Below are positions 57,086 to 64,000 of a DNA stretch of 64,000 nt, in pieces. Position numbers and translations under genes: made by a program. The notes under the pieces are model-generated. The model was not told the DNA's origin, did no database searches, and saw only the letters and a program-made list of their open reading frames with translations. The DNA is from Ferruginibacter albus (lineage in GTDB: Bacteria > Bacteroidota > Bacteroidia > Chitinophagales > Chitinophagaceae): positions 2,692,001 through 2,756,000 of the forward strand of contig NZ_CP083388.1 in NCBI RefSeq assembly GCF_020042285.1, in the 5' to 3' direction. Position 1 is the first letter of the stretch, and each line of letters begins with the position of its first letter.

Positions 57086-57133
57086 TGGTGGGAGTTGACG
57101 GGGTCGAACCGCCGACCCTCTGCTTGTAAGGCA
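57086..57133 (-). tRNA. 3' fragment of tRNA-Val (attachment-site duplication)
   Basis: Read on the minus strand: TGC-CTTACAA-GCAGA (anticodon loop, TAC anticodon), variable loop GGGTC, T-arm GGCGG-TTCGACC-CCGTC, acceptor AACTCCC, A, CCA. Upstream of the anticodon stem the match ends and no D-arm or 5' acceptor strand follows. It is therefore a 48-nt partial tRNA, as left when a tyrosine recombinase integrates into a tRNA 3' end. The intact copy should be at the other end of the island, beyond the right edge of this window. Confidence 0.85.
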
Positions 57134-57257
57134 TAAAATAACATCAAAACAAAAAATACTAAATATAAATAACAACAAATAAAATATACGTCTATAAAGG
57201 ATTTCAAAAGATTTATTCTGTTTTTATTTATTATTATTATTTGCTTTTTTATTGAAT

Positions 57258-57300
57258 TTGTATGCAAATTGTATGCAAATTTATCTACGTTTGCATACAA
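57258..57300. repeat. Three 11-bp sites at the integrase promoter
   Basis: TTGTATGCAAA occurs at 57258-57268 and directly abutting at 57269-57279; its inverted copy TTTGCATACAA is at 57290-57300. A -7 box TACGTTTG (57286-57293) overlaps the last copy. Such an array is expected for recombinase arm-binding or an autoregulatory operator. Confidence 0.75.
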
Positions 57301-57311
57301 ATCTCCCACTA

Positions 57312-58532
57312 ATGTTAAAAGCCACGACTGCTACGTTTTTGGATACACGAAGAATCAAAAAGAATGGAACATACCCGGTAAAGGTTAGAGTTACATTTGA
57401 AAGATGGCAAAAATATTATCCCACACCAATTGATCTAACGAAAGATGATTACGAAAAAGTGATGTTTGGTAAAAGACAAACAAGTAGTGAGAAATCATTA
57501 AAAATTAAAATCGATGCTTTTGAAAAGAAGGCAATTGAAGTAATAGAAAAATTATCAGTATTTACTTGGAGCAACTTTGAAAAACAATTTCTAAGCAATA
57601 GAGCAGCTAAAGATGAAATATTTTTAGCATTTGAAGAACGTGCAAAGGAATTGCGATTAGCCGGACAAATAGGAACTGCTGTAGCTTATGAATGCTCACA
57701 GAGAAGCTTAAATGAGTTTGCTCCTAAAACAAGATTCGCTGATATAACACCCGAATTTCTAAGAAATTATGAAAAATGGATGGTAAAAAAAGGCAATAGC
57801 TTAACAACTGTAAGTATGTATTTGCGTTCTTTACGTACTCTTTTTAATAATGTAATTGCAGAAGGTTTTCTTACTCAAGAATACTATCCCTTTGGAAAAA
57901 GAAAATATGAAGTACCTACAGGAAACAATATAAAAAAGGCGCTTACTCTACAAGATATCGCTAAGATATATTATTATAAGCCGAAGCAAGAGTTCGCTCA
58001 AATGTCAAAAGACTATTGGTTCTTTATGTATTTATGTAATGGCATTAATGTAAAAGATATGTGTTTACTCAAATATGAAAATATTAAAGGTGACGTATTA
58101 GAATATGAAAGAGCAAAAACTGCAAGAACAAAAAGAAAAATTGAACCTATTAGAGTAATGCTTAGTGAAGATTTAAAAGCTATTATAAATAAATGGGGAA
58201 ACAAAAAGAAGGATAATAATACTTACGTATTTCCAGTATTAAACAAAGAACTTGACGCTGAAAATGAGAGACGTTTAATTCAGCAACTTACTCATGTCAT
58301 TAATGATAACATGAAAAAGGTAGCTAAAGAATTGGAAATAGATGGAAATGTTACTACGTATGCAGCTAGACATAGCTTTGCTACTATCCTTCAAAGAAGC
58401 GGAGCTAGTACTGAATTTATAAGTGAAGCATTAGGTCATAGTAATGTAAGAACAACTCAAAGTTATTTAGCCGGGTTCGAAGACGAGAGCAAAAAAGAAG
58501 CTATCAAAGCATTAATAGCATTCAAAATATAG
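57312..58532 (+). CDS. Tyrosine recombinase/integrase
   Basis: About 406 aa from ATG 57312 (a frame 20 codons longer runs through the promoter repeats). An arm-binding domain begins MLKATTATFLDTRRIKKNG, a SAM-like core follows (TVSMYLRSLRTLFNNVI), then the catalytic domain: LCNGINVKDMCLLKYENI (where the usual first arginine is Asn, a common variant in Bacteroidota), YAARHSFATIL (H-x-x-R region) and LGHSNVRTTQSYL with the tyrosine nucleophile. It lies 180 nt from the tRNA-Val fragment and should drive integration of the island. Confidence 0.93.
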   Translation: MLKATTATFLDTRRIKKNGTYPVKVRVTFERWQKYYPTPIDLTKDDYEKVMFGKRQTSSEKSLKIKIDAFEKKAIEVIEKLSVFTWSNFEKQFLSNRAAKDEIFLAFEERAKELRLAGQIGTAVAYECSQRSLNEFAPKTRFADITPEFLRNYEKWMVKKGNSLTTVSMYLRSLRTLFNNVIAEGFLTQEYYPFGKRKYEVPTGNNIKKALTLQDIAKIYYYKPKQEFAQMSKDYWFFMYLCNGINVKDMCLLKYENIKGDVLEYERAKTARTKRKIEPIRVMLSEDLKAIINKWGNKKKDNNTYVFPVLNKELDAENERRLIQQLTHVINDNMKKVAKELEIDGNVTTYAARHSFATILQRSGASTEFISEALGHSNVRTTQSYLAGFEDESKKEAIKALIAFKI

Positions 58533-58572
58533 ATTATCTTAATCACGCTATTAATAAATAATTAGTATCAGA

Positions 58573-60846
58573 TTATTTTATTAACCAATCATAAATTTTT
58601 TCGATAAAGGATAACTCATCGGAAGTTACATAATAAGTATGATCATTTTCATTCCTTATTCTATTCAATTCTACTAACCATTTTGTTTTTGCCTCCTTTC
58701 CTCCTGATATTTTTTCTTCGCCGGGTATAGTATAATTTTTTTCGAATATTTTCTGCCAATTTTGGACAATAATATCTCTATAATTTATTAAATGAAGGCA
58801 GTCCCATGGATCTTTTTCGTCCTCCTCATTTTCAATCTCCCTATTTTTTTGAGCAGCAATAGTTGTTGCATCTGTGTAGATTTTTATAGGAACTCCTTTT
58901 TTGAACCAACCTTTTCCAAACTCTGTTTCAAGCCTTTCTCGTACACTGGCTTTCAAATACAATTCAATTTCACGGATATATTTAAAAGCTTCTTCATTAT
59001 TTTCCTTATCCTCTTTCTTAAGAAATTCTTCCAATCCCTCATAATTAATTTCAGAATGAATCTCTTTCATTGCCTTTTGAAGCGTACGCCAGTATTTAGC
59101 ATCTCCCCCAGCACCATAAGCATTTTTTAATTCATTTTCTTTTTCTTCAGATATATCTTTGAAAAAATGGATTAAAGTATTTAAGTACACTTGAGTTTCT
59201 TCGTGAACTTGTTTTGTAGAAGTGATATCGCTAATAACTTTTTCTTCAAATAAATAGTTGATTATATCGTTTAAAATTAAAATTATTCCATAAATACCTT
59301 TATTTAAAACTATTATATTGTTTTCTTTTTCCCATAATTCTTCAAGATGATTTTTGATGTAATCAAATGTTCTAATTAATAAATCTGTAATTTTTGTAAA
59401 TGCCTTTTCTATATCTCCTGCATAAAATGTTCCTATTTTTTCAATCTCAAATTTTTTGACTTTACCTAAAAAATCAGATTTAGATAAAGCAATTGAAATT
59501 TGTTGTGTAGAAATTATTTTTTTGTCTTCTCCAATAGAAATTTTGCCAAATAAAGGAGATCTTCTTGACTCCCCGAGAGTTATTGCAATCCTAGATTTCA
59601 AAGCTCGCATTTGGTCTAAAAAGCTTTCTGAATCCCATAAAAGATCTGAATCTAATGTATTTCTTAAATCCTTAGAGACTGGCTTTTGGTTTTCGTTTAT
59701 TTGCATAAACATTTTAACTTGTTCAGTCTTTTCTAAATCAACAAAAGCAACTACAGGGATGGTATTTGATGATTTATACATCGAATTAGAATATCCATAT
59801 AACCTATGTTGCCCATCAATAATGTAAGCAGATTGATATTTTTTGGGAAGGTGTAAAATTCCTATTCGCGAAAGTGAATTGGGAGCCTGAAGGCTACTTC
59901 TTTCAAATTTAATATTCTTATTTCTATCAGACAGAATATTTACTATAATTGAATTGGGGAAAAACCCTTTTTCTTCATCAATGAAGTTATGAATTTCTTT
60001 TAAACGAGCTTTTTTGATAATTCTCTGATAAGTTGGCATCATATCTTCGTTAGCTTTATTTCTATGAAGAATATAACCGATTTTCAATAATTTTTCTGGT
60101 TCAATTGAGAATGAATAATAAGTATAACCTCCCATTTTACCTTCAATAGCTGGAATTATGTTGTCTAAATCAGGAATCGGTTCTCCAGCAAAGAGTGATC
60201 CCAATAATTGATATCTAGCAGAAAGTCCTATCTGTGAGAAAAGTGAATAATAATAATCAATAATTTCCTCTGAAAAATGAATTCCTTTAATAGATAATAA
60301 TCTTGCTTTATCTGCATCACTAATAGATAAATTTCTAGTCGCTAAGATGTATTTAAACTTCGGAGAAAAATTAGGGAATAATGCACGCACAGAATTTATT
60401 AATCCTTGTTTCTTTGATTTCATCGCTTCTAATTCCTTCTTAAAATCTCCTATTTTATTTGAAGTAGCCGATCTGCATTCTATTAATAATACAGTTTCAT
60501 CATCTTTAGCAAAAACATCAATTTGTTGAGTGAGACTTGGATTTGACTTATCATATGGCAAATGAAGATGCCTATCTTTGTTCATAATTTTAAATCCAAG
60601 CAGTGCAAATAAAGTCCAGGTTTTGTCTTCAAACGACACATCGTTTGGTTTTGGTTTTGTAAGCCTGGTTACAGTTTTTAAAATTGAGTCTATTTCCCAT
60701 CCATGTTTTTTTCTTTCTTCTATATATGGAGAATTGTTCGGAAAACTTTCTTTATATAAATCAGACTTCCTTATTGATATTGCTTTAGCAATATCAGACT
60801 CCATTATCAATTTATTAAATAGCGCTATCTTGGCTTCTTCTTTCAT
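58573..60846 (-). CDS. Large DGQHR-domain protein with nuclease-like and HEPN-like ends
   Basis: 757 aa from the ATG at 60846. N-terminal region: QIDVFAKDDETVLLIECRSA (D110, E123-C-R125) has the shape of a PD-(D/E)XK nuclease core with Arg in place of Lys. Middle: YIIDGQHRLYGY (DGQHR 344-348) and FMQINENQKPVSKDLR, the DndB-type signature. C-terminal: WLVELNRIRNENDHTYYV has R731-x4-H736, a HEPN-like R-x4-6-H ribonuclease motif. Known DGQHR proteins act in DNA phosphorothioation regulation and other defence loci. The gene shares a TGATG junction with the upstream methylase. The two flanking domain calls rest on short motifs. Confidence 0.8.
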   Translation of the reverse strand: MKEEAKIALFNKLIMESDIAKAISIRKSDLYKESFPNNSPYIEERKKHGWEIDSILKTVTRLTKPKPNDVSFEDKTWTLFALLGFKIMNKDRHLHLPYDKSNPSLTQQIDVFAKDDETVLLIECRSATSNKIGDFKKELEAMKSKKQGLINSVRALFPNFSPKFKYILATRNLSISDADKARLLSIKGIHFSEEIIDYYYSLFSQIGLSARYQLLGSLFAGEPIPDLDNIIPAIEGKMGGYTYYSFSIEPEKLLKIGYILHRNKANEDMMPTYQRIIKKARLKEIHNFIDEEKGFFPNSIIVNILSDRNKNIKFERSSLQAPNSLSRIGILHLPKKYQSAYIIDGQHRLYGYSNSMYKSSNTIPVVAFVDLEKTEQVKMFMQINENQKPVSKDLRNTLDSDLLWDSESFLDQMRALKSRIAITLGESRRSPLFGKISIGEDKKIISTQQISIALSKSDFLGKVKKFEIEKIGTFYAGDIEKAFTKITDLLIRTFDYIKNHLEELWEKENNIIVLNKGIYGIILILNDIINYLFEEKVISDITSTKQVHEETQVYLNTLIHFFKDISEEKENELKNAYGAGGDAKYWRTLQKAMKEIHSEINYEGLEEFLKKEDKENNEEAFKYIREIELYLKASVRERLETEFGKGWFKKGVPIKIYTDATTIAAQKNREIENEEDEKDPWDCLHLINYRDIIVQNWQKIFEKNYTIPGEEKISGGKEAKTKWLVELNRIRNENDHTYYVTSDELSFIEKIYDWLIK

Positions 60847-61664
60847 CAAATTGTATTTGTAATTATCAATTCAGAATATTGTCCCCTTGTAGCATTTTTC
60901 CCACCTATAGAGCTAGCTCTTTTTAATTCAATAACTTTATCCTTATTGTTAAAAATCTCTCTTACCTTTTCATGGGCTGCATTGGTAAGAATGTAATAAG
61001 CACCGATTTCTTTGATTTCGCTTATTGTATTTGCCAATCGATATTGATCCTGTAGGGAAAACAATTTTTGATTATAGCTAACAAAGCCATTTTCATTATG
61101 AGTAACTGTATAAGGAGGATCTAAAAAAACTAAATCACCTGCATTTACATTTTTGATAGTATCTGTAAAATCCCCAAAAGCAATTTTACAATTTTTTAAA
61201 GCAATATTTGCCAACCTTAAGTTCTCAATATCAAGTCTATAATTTTTTCGATGTCCATATGGTACATTGTATTGACCTCTTGAATTTACTCTGTAAATTC
61301 CATTAAAAGAAGTTTGATTAAGATAAATAAACTGCGCTGCTTTTCTACTGCTTTTTACAAATTTTTTATTCCGAATCTTATAATAATCTTCTTCAGTGTT
61401 TTTAAAACTTAAAAGATCTGATATTACATTCTCAATATCGTCCTGAACAGAGTGATAAGTTTCAATTAATTCTTTGTTTAAATCAGAAAGAAACGATTTT
61501 TTTTTAGGTTCCAAAAAAAAGAAGATAGCACCTCCACCTAAAAATGGCTCATGAAAATTCTTAAATGATTTTTCTGGTAAAAGCCTTGGCAGATCTTTTA
61601 AAAGCCACCTTTTCCCTCCAGCCCATCGCAAAAATGGTTTAACTTTTATATTATTTTCAGTCAT
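60846..61664 (-). CDS. Dam-family DNA adenine methylase (D12 class)
   Basis: 272 aa. FLRWAGGKRWLLKDL near residue 11 is motif I (SAM), HEPFLGGGAIFFFL follows, and LVFLDPPYTVTH (DPPY 182-185) is catalytic motif IV. Length is right for a full methylase. It should add N6-methyl to adenine in a target such as GATC, though the site is not predictable. It sits 46 nt after the HTH-NDT gene and overlaps the DGQHR gene by 1 nt. Either host-mimicking protection or a self-marking role fits the locus. Confidence 0.92.
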   Translation of the reverse strand: MTENNIKVKPFLRWAGGKRWLLKDLPRLLPEKSFKNFHEPFLGGGAIFFFLEPKKKSFLSDLNKELIETYHSVQDDIENVISDLLSFKNTEEDYYKIRNKKFVKSSRKAAQFIYLNQTSFNGIYRVNSRGQYNVPYGHRKNYRLDIENLRLANIALKNCKIAFGDFTDTIKNVNAGDLVFLDPPYTVTHNENGFVSYNQKLFSLQDQYRLANTISEIKEIGAYYILTNAAHEKVREIFNNKDKVIELKRASSIGGKNATRGQYSELIITNTI

Positions 61665-61710
61665 TATATACTTGTGCTATAATTAAAATGAAAAACGATA
61701 TAGCGCACTA

Positions 61711-63684
61711 TTAATTAAAATTAAATTTTCTATAAAAAGCAGAAAATGCATTCGATAATAATTTATGTCTTGAAATCACTCTCATCGTAGATCTAGATGT
61801 CTTTTCAATTAATTTATAATTATTAGAATCCACAACTAATTCCAAGTCCATTTTATTAATGATAAGACTTTTTAAAATTAATGCGCATGAATCAACTGAT
61901 CGAGCGACCAGAATTCCATTCAAAACACCAGTGCTAAGAATTACTTGTAGTGCTAAAGGATGAACTTCTCTAAAGATTTTTGCTCTTTTCTCATATCTAA
62001 TAGTTGTAGATACAAGCATACTAACTAATTCCTTATGAATTTCCGTTGGAATCGACGTAATTAAATCTCGTTTTATAACCCCGTCCATCCAATTTAAAAA
62101 AATAGTTTTTTTATTTTGATCGTCTATTCTTTTTTCAACTTCCCCATAAAGATCATAATCGGCCCAATGATTTTTTATGGCGATACATAAATTCTCAGTG
62201 TTAGAACTTTCCAATTTACTAGTCAATAATTTACCCATTAAAGATTCATCATCGATATTTTCATCTATTTCATTGGCAAATTCGATATCATACTTTTTTA
62301 TTTCTTCAATCAATTCAGCCTTATTCATTTTTCCAATTTCTTCTGAATCTAATTTTTCTTCTATTATAACTAATTTTGGCACATATACAATAACTGGTTT
62401 CCCTTGTCCTAAAGACACTGATGCTTCTGAATCTTTGCCAAATGTGTCTTCTTTTTGAGCCATATATATACAAAAATCAGCCCTTTTTAGCATTAAAGCT
62501 TCTACTAAACCTTTAGCTATTCTATCCTCAATCCAAGATTGTGTAGGATTAAAATATCTTAATTTTAGTGGTCTAATATCAGGATTATTAAACAGGTTTT
62601 TTGTAAAATTATTGACTGACACAAAATCTGCGTCGCTTCTCATTGATGTAGCAACATATACATCCATGAAATCTGCGCTCAAATAATGAGCAAGATTTTC
62701 ATACGCTTGTATTTGTGTTTTTTCCATTTCTTCAAAATCATTTCCTCCTTCAGGCTTAATAAATTTTGCTTCTCTTTCTAAAAACTCAGGTGAGGGCGAA
62801 AACAATGGAGAAAATAAACTATGCTCAATTTTTGAATTAAATTTTCTCAATAATGAATCATATTTTCTTTTAGTCTTTTCATTATAATTATTCAACGAGA
62901 GTTCATTTTTTCTTTTTTGATCTGCAAGAAGATTTAAAAAATTAGCTAGGTCTTTTCTTTCAGATTCTTCAACTTTAACCCGGCTTGCGGCTATATACCC
63001 TAAATAAGGAAGTTTTTCATCTGGAATATTTATGATAGATGTCCATTCTGTTCTTTCTCTATATAAACTATCAGATTTAATTGTCAATGGGAATAAAATT
63101 TCAGAAAGTTTCTTATGTGAATTAAGTGCAGCATATGCATCTTCGAATGAACTAAAAAGTCTTATTGCATCCTTTTGATATTCCTCTATTCTCTGTTGGA
63201 ATGAAGCAATATCTTTAAATGCATCAGGAGTTATATATCTTTCAAAAAATTCAGTCGACATTTGAGGAATGTCGTAAAACACTAATATTCTTTGGAAAAA
63301 GCTATACGCTTGTTCTGAGGTAAATGTTTTTGAGAAAATATCACTGACTAATTTTTCGACAACCTCAATTACTGACTTATCATGATTAGTTAATGAAATC
63401 GGTATTCCTACTAATTCTGATAACCAAGATTCAAACTCCATTCTCAAAACAGCTTCTTTACTTGTAAAAGGCTTCCAAAACTGCTCAGGAATATTTAATT
63501 TCTGACAAATTTCAGCTAATATAGCTGTTGGAGGTAATCGGAGCCCTTGTTCAAGATGTGCAATATGGGAACGGTTTACATGACCACCTATTTCTTTCGC
63601 TAATTCAATTTGACTAATTTTTTTTGACTCTCTGTGAGCCTTCACCATATTTCCAAGGCTTTCTTTAGAACTTGCTTCAAACAT
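61711..63684 (-). CDS. XRE-type HTH protein with a nucleoside 2-deoxyribosyltransferase-like domain
   Basis: 657 aa. The N-terminus has a lambda-Cro/XRE HTH (ISQIELAKEIGG, NRSHIAHLEQGLRLPPTAIL, about residues 10-65). A long helical middle follows. DVYVATSMRS (341-350) and RADFCIYMAQKEDTFGKDSEASVSLGQGKPVIVYV (about 401-435, E420 as the candidate catalytic Glu) match the nucleoside deoxyribosyltransferase/TIR-like fold. The C-terminal 150 residues are unassigned. A DNA-sensing regulator fused to a nucleotide-processing effector is plausible. It is first in the operon with the methylase and the DGQHR gene. Confidence 0.82.
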   Translation of the reverse strand: MFEASSKESLGNMVKAHRESKKISQIELAKEIGGHVNRSHIAHLEQGLRLPPTAILAEICQKLNIPEQFWKPFTSKEAVLRMEFESWLSELVGIPISLTNHDKSVIEVVEKLVSDIFSKTFTSEQAYSFFQRILVFYDIPQMSTEFFERYITPDAFKDIASFQQRIEEYQKDAIRLFSSFEDAYAALNSHKKLSEILFPLTIKSDSLYRERTEWTSIINIPDEKLPYLGYIAASRVKVEESERKDLANFLNLLADQKRKNELSLNNYNEKTKRKYDSLLRKFNSKIEHSLFSPLFSPSPEFLEREAKFIKPEGGNDFEEMEKTQIQAYENLAHYLSADFMDVYVATSMRSDADFVSVNNFTKNLFNNPDIRPLKLRYFNPTQSWIEDRIAKGLVEALMLKRADFCIYMAQKEDTFGKDSEASVSLGQGKPVIVYVPKLVIIEEKLDSEEIGKMNKAELIEEIKKYDIEFANEIDENIDDESLMGKLLTSKLESSNTENLCIAIKNHWADYDLYGEVEKRIDDQNKKTIFLNWMDGVIKRDLITSIPTEIHKELVSMLVSTTIRYEKRAKIFREVHPLALQVILSTGVLNGILVARSVDSCALILKSLIINKMDLELVVDSNNYKLIEKTSRSTMRVISRHKLLSNAFSAFYRKFNFN

Positions 63685-63812
63685 TGCATGGGATTTTTTT
63701 GCAATATATCTTAAATTACTCAGGTTTGCAATATTAAAATATTGGATATTCCTCTGTTAAATTAAAACGCTAAAAATTTAATTCGAAAATTAATTAATGT
63801 TGGAATAAAGTA

Positions 63813-64000
63813 TTAAAAAGTAAAAAACTCATTTAGATTCACTTGCAAAGTATCTGCAATTCTTAATAATGAAATTATAGTTGTATTAACTTCTCCTCTT
63901 TCAATTCTACCTAATTGTCGATATTCAATTTCTGCTTCATTTGCAAGAGCTTCCATCGTGAACCCATTCTCCTTTCGAATTCTTCGAATATTTGCCCCAA
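63813..64000 (-). CDS. XRE-family HTH regulator, truncated by the window edge
   Basis: The last 61 codons of a reading frame ending at TAA 63815-63813; the start lies outside the window. NIRRIRKENGFTMEALANEA and YRQLGRIERGEVNTTIISLLRIADTLQVNLNEFF form the HTH fold of the XRE family with normal spacing. It lies upstream of the HTH-NDT operon on the same strand and may control the locus. Confidence 0.8.
   Translation of the reverse strand, partial: GANIRRIRKENGFTMEALANEAEIEYRQLGRIERGEVNTTIISLLRIADTLQVNLNEFFTF

Noticed and set aside
57252-57311. Upstream start of the integrase (20 extra codons)
   Set aside because: The extra codons are translated from the TTGTATGCAAA repeats and the promoter box. 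The conserved integrase N-terminus begins at ATG 57312.
1-64000. CRISPR arrays, insertion sequences and rRNA genes
   Set aside because: No regularly spaced repeats, transposase-like ORFs with terminal inverted repeats, or rRNA signature stretches were seen in the window.

Overview
The window is a chromosomal segment of a Bacteroidota bacterium, most likely of the Chitinophagaceae. The grounds are type IX secretion (T9SS) C-terminal sorting domains, TAnnTTTG-type -7 boxes, a tmRNA tag ending in SYAMAA, an arginine pathway that uses an N-acylornithine carbamoyltransferase, and AT-rich DNA with few Shine-Dalgarno sites. The taxon is inferred from these family traits, not from a database search.

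Layout. 0.2-7.8 kb: an ASCH-domain gene, then a tightly overlapping minus-strand carotenoid operon (MarR regulator, crtI, crtB, a small secreted protein, a SRPBCC protein, crtZ, a crtYcd-type lycopene cyclase, photolyase, idi) that should lead from IPP to zeaxanthin, with DNA photorepair built in. 8-9.8 kb: a YihY/BrkB membrane protein and a PAP2 phosphatase. 9.8-18.5 kb: a tripartite RND efflux operon (PepSY-like, TolC, adaptor, permease, YVTN beta-propeller) followed by its two-component system. 19.0-22.1 kb: tmRNA, rseP and dxr. 22.3-23.4 kb: a T9SS cargo protein. 23.6-32.7 kb: a complete arginine operon (GNAT, argG, argC, argD, argF', argB, argE-like, argH, DUF1684) preceded by an unannotated 35-codon leader ORF carrying an Arg-Arg-Arg run and a hairpin. 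33-36.8 kb: a GH3-like protein, a DUF4258 protein, MtaB and a small ORF. 36.9-39.8 kb: two ferritin-like proteins with Tat-type signals beside divergently oriented tatC and tatA. 40.2-52.3 kb: one giant (about 4,044 aa) repeat-rich T9SS surface protein, then a lipoprotein, a frameshifted gene and a KAP-type P-loop NTPase.

From about 57.1 kb to the right edge the sequence looks like an integrated island. A 48-nt 3' fragment of a tRNA-Val gene with its terminator marks one end. A tyrosine recombinase follows, with three copies of an 11-bp motif at its promoter. Then comes a minus-strand operon: an XRE regulator fused to a nucleoside-deoxyribosyltransferase-like domain, a Dam-family adenine methylase, and a large protein with a PD-(D/E)XK-like N-terminus, a DGQHR core and a HEPN-like C-terminal motif. 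A second XRE gene runs off the edge. I do not recognise this three-gene combination as a named system; it is the best candidate here for an undescribed DNA-modification or defence locus.
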